This document shows positions 24,216 through 34,493 of a stretch of 64,000 nucleotides of DNA, piece after piece. Under the pieces are notes generated by a model, which had not been told where the DNA came from, did no database searches, and saw only the letters and a program-made list of their open reading frames with translations. Made by a program: the position numbers and the translations under genes. The stretch's first letter is position 1, and each line of letters opens with the position of its first letter. Source of the DNA: Myotis daubentonii (taxonomy: Eukaryota; Chordata; Mammalia; Chiroptera; Vespertilionidae). The stretch is taken from assembly GCF_963259705.1 (NCBI RefSeq), contig NC_081841.1, positions 28,633,244 to 28,697,243 on the forward strand. The letters are read 5' to 3'.

Positions 24216-24657
24216 TGTTGGAAAATTATTGCTATATACCTTACTATTTGAAAAACTACTATACTGAAGCTGTGAATTAAAGTACTAATTTTTCATAAAT
24301 TTTGCTACTGGTTCAGAAATTAACTCTTTAGGTTCATTACTTATGTTAATTTTTAAGAACATACTCAACATTGACTTAGGAGTGAGGACTACTTTACTTG
24401 AAGAAGGATAGGCCATTTGGTGGTACTGGAAGTTTCACCATGTCTTTCTATCAGGTGTGTCTGCTGAGAAGGCATAAAAGAATGGGGCAGACACCAATGT
24501 CTGCATAGAGATTACCTGCTATCACTCTCAAATTCACCTTCTACCCAATTTGTCAAAATCAGACTTTCCTTATAGAGCGTATCTCCAGCTTAGAGCTCAG
24601 CAGAGTGTATTTTTATTTTAAAAAGTTGCAAATAATTTACTTGTAAATTGTACTTAC
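24216..24657. other. Intronic DNA, nothing recognised
   Basis: AT-rich intron next to the exon donor at 24657. Confidence 0.4.
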
Positions 24658-24844
24658 AAATGCATGCCAACAGAAATGGTCCATCTCTCTTAGAGGGAAA
24701 TAGGCAGGTGCTGAAATATTCCATACAAGGAGCCAGAATTAATAGTGGCAGGATGCTGGTGACATTCATGACTGCAATTGGCAGAAGAAATCCATCCAAA
24801 TTCAGGTTGGAATTCATGGTCTGCAGATAATATCCTGAAGGAAT
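24658..24844 (-). CDS. SLC15A5: SLC15A5 internal exon
   Basis: 187-nt exon. I set the acceptor at CAACTATAG|ATTCCTTCAGG, not at the nearer CTGCAG, because the upstream choice adds IPSGYYLQ, which continues the preceding MCIMQ and reproduces the POT-family pattern GYYLQ-x-MN before the helix [20 protein letters not shown]. The donor is GCATTT|GTAAGT. It enters in phase 0 and leaves in phase 1. The segment encodes an external loop, one full transmembrane helix and the loop carrying FPSKRDGP. No interruption. Confidence 0.88.
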
Positions 24845-25440
24845 CTATAGTTGAGGGGGCAAAGGAGCAAGCATTGACACAGTGGTTTAACTTTGGAGAA
24901 AGAATCCTGCAGCAGATGCCTTGTCTGTAACAGATGATCTGAATGTTCCCTAGGTCTTCAAGGTCCCAATTATGAGCCCCCAAGGGCAGTAAGAGCTCTG
25001 TGTAGTCTACTGACAATACTACTGACTCTTTATGCAGGAATCTTTTGTCATCTAGTCTATCTTCTTAATTTTCCTATGAAAAATAAAAATGGCCCTACTT
25101 TTGTGTTTAGGATGACAAAAAATCAAATAACTTCATTTTACATATACCAAAAACCAGTAGAAAGTATTAAATGTTTTGTTTACACTCTGATGAAAAAAGC
25201 TTGGGGTTAGAATAGACCCTTTAATAGTAGTTTAGTAGCATGATTTTTTTCCATTGTGGAAGCGCATAACTTGTTAGAGGCTGTGTTTGTGGATTGGCCT
25301 CATTTCTAACATGAGCCAAGCAACATGAGAAAAAGACATACTTATGGCTCTACTCTCCTTTTTTAAGTTTTTTTTAATTTCTTTTTTTATTTGGGATATA
25401 TATATATATAATTTTTTTTCTCTTGGTGAATTCCAGAACA
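24845..25440. other. Intronic DNA with exon-proximal pyrimidine tract
   Basis: Contains the branch and pyrimidine region of the 24844 acceptor. Otherwise I recognise nothing. Short T- and TA-runs occur near 25370-25425. Confidence 0.45.
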
Positions 25441-25486
25441 TTTCTTCCTTCCTTCCTCCCTCCCTTTCTTTCTCTCCCTCTCTTTC

Positions 25487-25534
<48 letters not shown>

Positions 25535-25829
25535 TCCTCCCTCCCTCCCTCCCTCCCAACCTCCCTCCCTCCCTCCCTTCCTCCTTCCCTCCCTCCCTCC
25601 CTCCCTCCCTCCCTCCCTCCCCTCCCTCCCTCCTTCCCTTCCCTTCCCTTCCCTTCCCTTCCCTTCCCTTCCCTTCCCTTCCCTTCCCTTCCCTTCCCTT
25701 CCCTTCCCTTCCCTTCCCTTCCCTTCCCTTCCCTTCCCTTCCCTTCCCTTCCCTTCCCTTCCCTTCCCTTCCCTTCCTTCCCTTCCCTTCCCTTCCTTCC
25801 TTCCTTCCTTCCTTCCTTCCTTCCTTCCT
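25441..25829. repeat. 389-bp pyrimidine tract with (CCCTT)28
   Basis: Only C and T on the plus strand, apart from two A's near 25559. The order is CCTT/CTCC units, (TTTC)n at 25489-25535, CTCC units, then 28 uninterrupted CCCTT units at 25636-25775, and CCTT units to the end. On the SLC15A5 sense strand this reads as repeated GGGAA. All the long plus and minus frames here (150-180 aa) are artefacts of a stop-free low-complexity repeat. Confidence 0.97.
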
Positions 25830-25831
25830 CA

Positions 25832-26072
25832 CTCGAGGTTATTTTCCCATTGATTTTTGGAGAGAGTGTAAGGGATGGGGGTGGAATGGGGAGAGACAGA
25901 GAAACACCAATGTGAGAGAGACTCATTGATTGGTTGCCTCCTGCACATACCCCAACCCCAGAGCTGGTGATAGAGCTTGTAACAGAGATATGTTCCCTTG
26001 ACCAGAATCAAACCCAGGACCCTTCAGTCCATAGGCCGACACTCTATTCACTGAGCCAAATGGGCTAGGGCT
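25832..26072 (-). mobile_element. Ves SINE
   Basis: Reverse Ves directly joined to the pyrimidine tract. 'ccattgatttttggagagag' is at the low end and 'ctgagccaaatgggctaggg' at the high end. The adjoining CT tract probably grew from the SINE tail region. Confidence 0.85.
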
Positions 26073-26163
26073 CTCCTCTCCTTTTAAATCAATGTGTGGC
26101 ACTAGAGAACCAGAAAGGGAACTACATGAAAAAAGGTTTGTATAATAAAGTAGCAGATAAGGA

Positions 26164-26165
26164 AA

Positions 26166-26249
<84 letters not shown>

Positions 26250-26250
26250 G
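26164..26250. repeat. (GAAA)n microsatellite
   Basis: About 21 AAAG units, nearly uninterrupted. It is complementary in kind to the TTTC block 630 bp away. Confidence 0.95.
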
Positions 26251-26344
26251 AAAAATGCTCTGCCTCACTCCAAGTCCTCAAAGTTGAGTTAGAATGTCTT
26301 CATTTTTATTTTTTTCTCTCTTTTTTTCTTTTTCTTTTCTTTTC

Positions 26345-26474
26345 TCATGTATAGGGCGTAATGTCACAGGAAGGCCATAGTATTCTGCCACCGTGAGGAG
26401 TAAGCCCAAGTTACTGTTGGATGTGTTGTACACAAAGAAGCAATTTTTCAGGCGCTCTGCTCTCTCCACACCCA
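26345..26474 (-). ncRNA. Retroposed H/ACA box snoRNA copy
   Basis: A 130-nt body on the minus strand has H/ACA architecture. The 5' hairpin closes with GGGTGTG paired to CACATCC. Then comes an H box ACAGTA (ANANNA). A second hairpin closes with GGGC/GCCC and has an upper stem TCACGG/CCTGTGA. An ACA box lies exactly 3 nt before an A-rich tail. The whole unit is flanked by perfect 18-bp direct repeats at 26291-26308 and 26475-26492, so it was copied in by L1 machinery. It sits in an SLC15A5 intron in the sense orientation, where an intronic snoRNA could in principle be processed. I cannot name the parent snoRNA. The 74-aa frame over it is incidental. Confidence 0.62.
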
Positions 26475-26777
26475 AGAATGTCTTCATTTTTAAAATAATC
26501 AAATAGTAACTAAAACTCTAAGCCTAACTTGGAACCTCTTATATTCTGAACCTGTTGTTAGGTTATAACATCAGGACTAAAGCACGTTGTCATGCAGAAG
26601 GGGGTCCCCCTACACTTTTCTAGTTTATGAGCTTTATTGGAATAATCCCAGCTTTATCATTATCATTAGGAGAAGAGAATTTCTTTAATTCCCAGTAGCA
26701 CACAAAGCTACTAAGTGTCTTAGAGGAAAAGTACACCCGAGTCTTGCTCTTGAGGAATGGATTCTGCAATTTTTCTT

Positions 26778-29131
26778 TTTTTCTTTAATATTTTTTTTTA
26801 TTGATTAAGATATTACATATGTGTCCTTATCCCCACGTTACCTCCTACTCCCCCAAACCCCCGCTCATGCCCTCACCCCCCCGTTGTCCGTGTCCATTGG
26901 TTAGGCCTATATGCTTGCATATAAGTCCTTTGGTTGATCTTTCCCCCTTACCCCCACCCTCCCCTGCCTTCCCTCCAAGGCCCGACAGTCCAATCAATGC
27001 CTCTCCGTCTCTGGATCAGTCCTTGTTCATCAGTTTATGTTGTTCATTATATTCCACAAATGAGTGAGATGCTGTGGTATTTATCCACTCTCCAGTTCCA
27101 TCCATGCTGTGGCAAATGGGAAGAGTTCCTTTTTCTTCTTCCTCTTCTTAAAGAATACCTTTCAGCATTTCATATAATGCTGGTTTGGTGGTGATGAACT
27201 CCTTTAGCTTTTTCTTATCTGTGAAGCTCTTTATCTGACCTTCAATTCTGAATGATAGCTTTGCTGGATAAAGTAATCTTGGTTGTAGGTTCTTGCTATT
27301 CATCACTTTGAATATTTCTTGCCACTCTCTTCTGGCCTGCATGGTTTCTGTTGAGAAATCAGCTGACAGTTGGATGGGTACTCCCTTGTAGGTAACTGAC
27401 TTTTTTTCTCTTGCTGCTTTTAAGATTCTCTCTTTGTCTTTTGCTCTTGGCATTTTAATTATGATGTGTCTTGGTGTGGTCCTCTTTGGATTCCTTTTGC
27501 TTGGGGGTCTCTGTGCTTCCTGGACTTGTAAGTCTATTTCTTTCACCAGGTAGGGGAAGTTTTCTGTCATTATTTCTTCAAATAGGTTTTCAATATCTTG
27601 CCCTCTCTCTTCTTCTGGCACCCCTATAATTCTGATGTTGGTACGCTTGAAGTTGTCCCAGAGGCTCCTTACACTATCTTCATATTTTTGGAATCTTTTT
27701 TCTTTTGTCTTTTTTGGTTGGGTATTTTTTGTTTCTTCGTATTTCAAATCTTTGACTTGATTCTTGGGATCCTCTTGTCTGCTGTTGGTTCTCTGTATAT
27801 TATTCTTTACTTCAGTCAGTGTATGCTTAATTTCTAGTTGGTCTTTTTTCATATCCTCCAGGGTCTCACTAAATTTATCGGTGGTTTCCATAAAATTCTT
27901 GAAAAACCTTATAAACGTGGTTTTGAACTCTATATCCAGTCGTTTGCTTTCCTCCATTTCTGTCATTTGTGATCTGTTTCTTTGTCTCCGCATTTTTTAT
28001 GCTTCCCTGTGTTGGTAGAGTGGCTTTGTGTGCTAGGTGTCCTATAGGGCCCAGTGGCTCAGCCTCCCCAGTTACCTGAGGTGGACACTCTTGGTGCACC
28101 CCCTTGTGGGCTTTGTGCACAGTCTTGTTGTAGTTATGCCTTGATTGTTGTAGGCATCACTGGGAGGAATTGACCTCCAGGCCAACTGGCAGTGAGAATC
28201 AGCTGTGTCTGCAGTGGGAGAACTTCTGTGCTGAAGACACCCTTTTGGGGCAAGACTTGCTTCAGTGGGGCTTTGGTGCTCACTGAGTCTGCCCCCTGAG
28301 TGTGTCCCTTATGGATCTGAGGAGTTATAATCTGGATAGTCCCCTTCTGACCACTGGGTACACTGGCACTTGGATCTAAGGAGGTGCTAATTGAGTCTCT
28401 GCCTGAGGTTACCCAGCAGGAGCTACGAAAAGATCTGCAGATTCCCCTTCCTTTTTTGGAGTTTGGAGGTGCCCAAATGAGGCCCAGCTGTGAAGCAATG
28501 TAAGCTGCTTTGGGGCCTTGGGCCTTCTCTTGGAAGTTCTGGGTCTGTCTGGCCCAGCTGTAATTTGTTAGGTAATTTTCAGGTTGCAAAGGGCCAAGGC
28601 ATTCATATGCAAAAGCCTCTGCAGCAGCCTGGGTGGGGTGGGGTCTCAGGGAATCAACAGGGCGGAGCAAGCAGCTATGGCTGATCCTTGGCCCTGCCCT
28701 AAGGGGCCGCGCATCTCGGTAATTTAATTGCTACAAGTACCTCTGAGGGAAAACAGCCCTCAAGTTCCGAGTTCTGCCTGCTGCCAGACAGTCCAGTTTC
28801 TCCCCGTATGAGTCCTGGGTCCCCAGAGACTTCCTGGAACTGGAGTTCAGAGCAGTTGGGAGCTTGTGATTCCCTCCCGATTCAAAAAGACAGCCGTGTC
28901 CTCAGGTACCAGCCCCTTTCTGTGCGCGCTGGAGCCTCCGTACCTTTGCACTTTACTTCCACAGCTCCTGAGTCTCAGAGTGCTTTTCTCTTTCCTTTTA
29001 ATTGTAGAATTTCCACTCAGCCAGCTTTCCTGTAGTTCTGGATGATGTCCATTTTGTCTTTTTGTTGTATTTTTGAAGTTGTTGTAGGAGACAACAATTT
29101 CGGTGTTTACCTATGCCGCCATCTTGGTTTC
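26778..29131 (-). mobile_element. Young L1 with ORF1 but deleted ORF2
   Basis: The element has perfect 15-bp target duplications TCTGCAATTTTTCTT at 26763-26777 and 29132-29146. Its 5' end carries an AAGATGGCGGC motif, followed by a 5' UTR of about 1.1 kb, ORF1 (27993-27148), and then, within about 30 bp, the last codons of ORF2 ('tttgccacagcatggatgga') and the 3' UTR with an A-rich tail. Length is 2,354 bp against about 6 kb for a full L1. Both ends are intact, so the loss is internal, with the junction near 27122 in an A/G-rich stretch. The layout resembles the ORF1-only HAL1 class, but the sequence looks much younger. Confidence 0.9.
27148..27993 (-). CDS. L1 ORF1 protein, open frame (281 aa)
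   Basis: This is the RNA-binding chaperone of the L1 ribonucleoprotein, not a host gene. A charged N-terminal part of about 100 residues suits a coiled coil (FMETTDKFSETLEDMKKDQL). The RRM-like domain starts near NIRIIGVPEEERGQDIENLF. The C-terminal domain includes RHIIIKMPRAKDKERILKAA and ARREWQEIF...PRLLYPAKLSF, the conserved ORF1p signature. It is shorter than the ~338 aa human protein, mainly at both termini, and ends MLKGIL. No stop or frameshift is seen. The start is the first ATG after the 5' UTR. Whether it is expressed cannot be told. Confidence 0.9.
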   Translation of the reverse strand: MRRQRNRSQMTEMEESKRLDIEFKTTFIRFFKNFMETTDKFSETLEDMKKDQLEIKHTLTEVKNNIQRTNSRQEDPKNQVKDLKYEETKNTQPKKTKEKRFQKYEDSVRSLWDNFKRTNIRIIGVPEEERGQDIENLFEEIMTENFPYLVKEIDLQVQEAQRPPSKRNPKRTTPRHIIIKMPRAKDKERILKAAREKKSVTYKGVPIQLSADFSTETMQARREWQEIFKVMNSKNLQPRLLYPAKLSFRIEGQIKSFTDKKKLKEFITTKPALYEMLKGIL

Positions 29132-29146
29132 TCTGCAATTTTTCTT

Positions 29147-30265
29147 AATAGTGTGGGAACTACCTCAAGATTCCCATCTTCCCACCATCCTATCAGGGCA
29201 GCCTTGCTCAAACATCCAGATGATAATTTCCCATTTGAAACCTTCACTAACTTCTCTATCATCAGTTGTGCAATTTGAGAGGGTATAGAATCAGTCATAA
29301 GTCAGTACAGCTGTTAACCCACCAGTTGTACAATGAGCCTATTGCTATGTAGGAATGAACCACATTTTCAGTGAGATTTTTTTTCTATCTATATAAAATA
29401 TGTCCTGGTGATAATTTATCTTCCAATCTTTAATTTGACCCATGGAGTTGTAAACAAGGATGTTTTGCTTGGGTACAGATGGCAAAGGTGAAGGGAACAT
29501 TAGCTAGTTCAATAAACTTATTAGGCACATATCGCCCAATCAGAGGGAAATGAATGATGTATATATATATTTAAAAAGTGCTGGCAGCAGAACCACTATA
29601 AGACTGAAAGGCTCCCAGCACAACCTGGAAGTTTCTGTTACTGATTTCAAGTGAGAATTATTGTTAATAGGAATAAAGTTATTATCAGCATGAATCACAG
29701 ACACAGAAACCTGTTAACTTAATAATGTGGCAAATGTACTATTAATCTTTAGTGAAGGAATATTAATATATTGCCTAATCTAAGAAAGGGCTCCAGTGTC
29801 TTAAAAGCTTGAAATCATTTTGCTTCTGCCTCAAGTTGTGAAATCATTCCCTTTTAAAATTTTAAATACTTTTACTTCAGACAAGCCTCCAAGTATTCAG
29901 AAATAATTGCTATCAATAGAGATTTATTTTCACCTTTGAATAGCCAAGGAATGTCAAATGGCAACATCATCGGCCTTCATATCAACATATTTTTAATGTA
30001 TGTCTTGGAACTGAAGGTTAATAATGGCAACTAAATTTAAAATGTGGAATTCTATGATGTTTTATTCTTGGTTCTTTGATGATTTTTATACTGGTGATTA
30101 TTTCTTCTGGAAGCAAAAATCTAATTCCAGCCTATCCCAATGGAAGTTTCCTTTGCGTCTCTTGAGTACATTCTAATTGTTTTCTTTGAAGTTTCTGATA
30201 AACATGACTGCATATAATGTGGAACCTATATAGTCTTTATTTTTAACCCAGCTGCAAGAAAGGCA
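29147..30265. other. Intronic DNA, nothing recognised
   Basis: Unique-looking AT-rich sequence after the L1 target duplication. No repeat or exon recognised. Confidence 0.4.
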
Positions 30266-30274
30266 TTGTGGGTA

Positions 30275-30470
30275 ATAGCAGAGTGTGGGAGTTGATATCA
30301 GCCCTGTGTTGGAATGGGCGCTATGCCACGTACTAGTAAGGTGACCTTGAGCAAGTTGCAAGTCACTTAATGTCTCTTGAGCCTCAGATTTAGGACGACA
30401 GTATGAGTTATGTAGGCTTGCTGTAGGGATTAAAGTATATAATGTGAAGTCATCTTTAAGAAGCTATGAC
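30275..30470 (+). mobile_element. MIR SINE
   Basis: Forward MIR: 'tactagtaaggtgaccttga', 'gcaagttgcaagtcacttaa', 'gagcctcagatttaggacga'. Confidence 0.75.
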
Positions 30471-31876
30471 ACATATAGGTTGTCAATAAGTATTCATTTT
30501 GGTTCTTTGCAATAAAATGGGCCCCTAGATTTGGTGAAATGCTTTCAAATTAGTTTATCAGAATTTATTGTAATTTGTGTCAAATTAAAAAATATATGAC
30601 ATTTTTCAGAGGAGGCTCATTCAAAAGAAATATCAGGTGTCACTACATTATGAAGATAAAGAATCAGTAATTTGTGTTACTTGTACAGAAAAGTCAAGGC
30701 CAGCTATAAATCACTTGGTGATTTTGTGCTCATTAATTTTTTTGTTCTAAATTACTTTATGATATTAATTATCATATATATGGGTAATATTATTGGGTTT
30801 TTGTGCCAACTACTATTGTGGAGTCAGGAGGAAGTTTGAATCTACTCAGTCAGCCTGGCTTTCATGCCTGTTTAGAGTAAGGGTCACCAAACTTGTCTAT
30901 AAAAGATCAGATAGAAATTATATTCACATACAGATTCGATTTCAATTACTCAATTCTGCTGTTTTTATGAGTAGAACACAGTATGACAAACAAAAATGGC
31001 TGTTTTCCAAGAATGGCTATGTCCCTCCAAAATCACTTAATTTTTCTGAGCCTCAGTTTCCTTTTCAACAAATTAAGTGGTTGAGTAAGTTAACCTCAGT
31101 TTCTTTTCAGCTCTGTGGGTCTATGATATATCAATACAACTCACTCATTAGCCATCTAAATTCCAAGTTGGGAGTTAGCAACAAAGACAGTCCCAAATTT
31201 CTTCAAGGATTTTTGTAATCATTTGATATATGAGAAAATATTAAGAAATCATAATATTTCTTCACAAGTATGTTAACCTTTGAGCATTACTACATCAAAA
31301 ATTGTTTAAATCGTATACATTATAAAAGATACTTTGGATTTAGTGTTTTTCCTCTGATTTCTCCACAGCATAGGGACTGACTGATTCACCAAGGAACTGC
31401 GAGTGGGTAGGGAGAGAATCACTTGCTCATTAGTACTTACACTTAAGCGTACAGTGGGGGTGGTACTCAGATCAGTCAAGCTAGCTACTTGTTAGTAGCA
31501 GTTTTAAAAGGCTTAATGAGGGAGGAAGGCAAAACCTTTGGCTAAAGGGAGGTTGGGTAATTGCTCATAGGTCTCATATTTTTATTTGCTGCTCTTTTGC
31601 CTTATAACTATGCACTCTGAAGTATTGTCTGCACCTACCAACAGATGTTTATAGTTCTATGGTAGAAACAACATAACAAGAGTCTCCTCAGGTACGCCTC
31701 TACCTGCCCCCACTTAGCTCTTGAAATTAGAGTCTGTAATAATTAGAAGCATTTACAGTTTAACTGCCTGACGAAATGTATGGGGGAGGTGTTTGCTGGG
31801 ATGAAAACAAGTGTTTATTTGTTAATATGCAATTATTTTATTGTTCTTGTGGGTAGTACTAATTACCCTTCCTTAC
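30471..31876. other. Intronic DNA with two old repeat traces
   Basis: A probable old hAT fragment lies near 30875-30960 ('agggtcaccaaacttgtcta', 'actcaattctgctgt'), and a MIR-like piece at 31025-31090 ('gagcctcagtttccttttca'). The 141-aa plus-strand frame at 30793-31218 runs across both and is not a gene. Confidence 0.4.
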
Positions 31877-32097
31877 CTGCATTATGCACATTTTGTAAAG
31901 AAGCTGAAAAATGATGAGAGGGAGAAGGGTGAGGAAACATTTTGTCTCTTCCACTTGCAGCTCATTGTAGCAGCCACCATTTTTTTCCTTAGCATGGTCT
32001 AACCAGCTCGTCAAATCTCCACGAAGATGGCAATATCGTAGACAGCATGTTTTCAGTGCATTAACAAACACCCCAAAGGTTGTCAGGAGGGAGCAAC
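31877..32097 (-). CDS. SLC15A5: SLC15A5 internal exon
   Basis: 221-nt exon, acceptor CAATTATTTGCAG|GTTGCTCC, donor TAATGCAG|GTAAGG. It enters in phase 1, completing a cysteine codon with the previous exon (EKC|CSLLTTFGVF), and leaves in phase 0. It carries the end of a helix, a long basic cytoplasmic loop (NALKTCCLRYCHLRGDLTSW, LDHAKEKNGG), and the next helix, KCFLTLLPLIIFQLLYKMCIM. This large central loop between two helical halves is expected for a 12-helix MFS transporter of the SLC15 family. Confidence 0.9.
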
Positions 32098-34487
32098 CTG
32101 CAAATAATTGGAGACAGTATGTATTAGTAAAGGAATTGTTCTTCTGTTCCCAAGATGTCAATCAAAAAGATGACAATTGTATGGATGAAGGACAGTAAAG
32201 TGATTGAGAAGGCTTTAGCACCCAAGGGGTTGAATTCAAAGAAACTGGCTCTGACAAGGGTTCTGGCATTTTGGTGACCAGCCCAAGTGGTGCTTGACAG
32301 CTGATGTAAAACATGAAAAAGGTAAGATCAATGGGAACATATTAAAAAGGGGAAGAAAGAACAAAAAAACACCGAAGTAAAATTTTTAGAATCTCTCAGA
32401 AGTCTCTAACTTTAACTCATTAATGGATAAGACAACCTGAACTTTCTTTTACAGTCTTAACACAAAGAACTGGTACAATTTTTTAATATAAAGTGTTATA
32501 TAAATAATCTTCACTTGTCATGTAGAAGGTGGTTTCTTATTTTGACATGGAGATGAAGGGAAATGTGTTCTCTGCTTTGACTTTATCCTTGAATTTCAGA
32601 CATAAGGTTAAACTTTGAACTCTTCAGATGACTTTATACATGTTGATAGTGTCACTAAAAGTTCAGATTGGATTAGTGGGTTTTTTACTTTTTCAGTAGT
32701 TTCCTCTGAGTTTATATGTCTGTTGCTTTAGTAGCAGAAGCATTTTAATGCTTTAGATGTTTGCAGTCCCTTACTGCTAATGATTTGCAACAGCATTGTT
32801 GCTTCTTTCATGATTCAGATTCCACCTTTTCTTGAACTCCTTTAGGATTTCCTAATACAGGACAGATAAAAGACCACTGTTTAGTTAACAATTCAGTTAT
32901 ATTATTATGATTGGTACAATTTTTTACAGAACCCCTTTGACCAGATAAATCCTTTCACAAATTAGACACCAAACCATAGTTTCAGGGTAAATGGTAAAGT
33001 AGATGTGAAAACGTCTGAGTTTCTCCAAAGAAGACTGCTATGAAAACTCAAAGTAGAGTTTGGTTGTCATTTTGATTATGTTGAAGTTTCCTAGAATAAA
33101 ATTCTAGATGAAATGCATTCTAAACAAGTTCATTTAAATACCATAGAGTTTTGAATTTTATATTTGAATGAAGAATATTAATATTGCTTTTTATGGTTAG
33201 AATGATTATATTGATTTGACCTGGTCTTTTCTTTGAGAATTGTAATAGATCTATTATGTCAGTCTTTGATTAATTGCGGAAGCTGGGGGCCTGGTAATTG
33301 AATATGGAGCCTTTTACCTCTTAGTCACTGAATCAAATCCAGTACAAATTATTAGTGACCAAGAATGATTACAGCAGTGGTTCTTTGGTGGCCTCTGTGA
33401 AGTGTGTTGAGAGGTCAAGTGGAAGTATGTTGGGTAATTGCTGATGCAAGATGGGCTCATATGTGTAGTCACTATTACCTCTTTTTAGTCACTATTTCCA
33501 GACACAAATAAAAGGCCCAGGGACTGAGAAGGTCAAAGGGACAGAAGCACCTATAAGTGGCCAAGGTCTGTATCTCTTAATAGGGATATCTCTTTATTAT
33601 TGCAGGAAGAATTGCTCTCTTATGAGACTTTCCTAGCTATTTCAATTAGTTTACTTAGGGTTTTAGTAGGATGAGAACTGAGAATGTCTTGATGAACAGA
33701 CAGACTAGAGACTGAATTTGAACAGGTCTGGGCTAGGAGGCTTACCTTCCTGACATTTCCTTATGATTTTGTCTCTATTTCTTTTCAACCTGTTCTCTGC
33801 TCAATTCTTGCAAAACAGTGCTGGGTGGATAGATAGTAGGGTTATTACTGGCATTGATTCAACTTACTCTATACTTTCAAACAGGCTTTATTATTAAATG
33901 ATAACTATTTGAAGGATGAAAGACTATTTCTAAAGATATTTTTCTCTATTTTTCTTCCTATATTTCAAATTTAAGGACTTTATAAAATATTTGTTTTAAA
34001 CAAATATATCTGTTGCAAAGTAAATTTTGATCCACTCTTATGCATGATAAATTGATTAAATTTATCATAATTTTATTAAGCAATCAAATACTGCTATCAT
34101 ATTATTTCTAAAGAGAGATGGCTTAGATTAGTGCATTTTAAACTAGCTGTGTTAAAAGCTCAGTTTTAAAAAAATCCTGAGCTATCATGGTCAATACATC
34201 TGTGAACTACAATAAAAATGACCTACCAAAAGAATAAAATAAGAAGCAAAGACATACCAAATATAAGTCCTTATATTTTTACTATTAGATTCAGCAGACA
34301 TAAAATGCAACTTCTCATAAATACTTCTACATGTTTTCTCTCAGTGTCTATTTATTTTGTTGCAATAAAAAAACAGTTTATTGATCAGCACTGCTCCATG
34401 GATGAGGCTTTGAGCAGCACTGTCTTCAACTGAATACACACTTTGAAAAATGAATTTATTTAAACAAGGAAAATTATATCTGATGTG
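32098..34487. other. Intronic DNA, nothing recognised
   Basis: About 2.4 kb of AT-rich unique-looking intron upstream of the 32097 acceptor. I see no transposon with clear ends and no exon. Confidence 0.4.
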
Positions 34488-34493
34488 GTGATA

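Noticed and set aside
24658..24820. Shorter exon using the CTGCAG acceptor at 24821
   Set aside because: The upstream acceptor keeps frame and restores the family-typical IPSGYYLQ before TMNSN, so the longer exon is preferred.
25344..25929. Open frames of 150-180 residues on both strands rich in S/P/F or G/R/K/E
   Set aside because: They follow the stop-free pyrimidine microsatellite and have no normal protein composition.
26278..26502. A 74-residue minus frame that looked protein-like (LGLLLTVAEYYG)
   Set aside because: The same bases form an H/ACA snoRNA fold with a retroposition tail and target duplications, which explains the sequence better.
28808..29035. Plus-strand frames across 28-29 kb
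   Set aside because: They are antisense to the 5' UTR of the L1 element.
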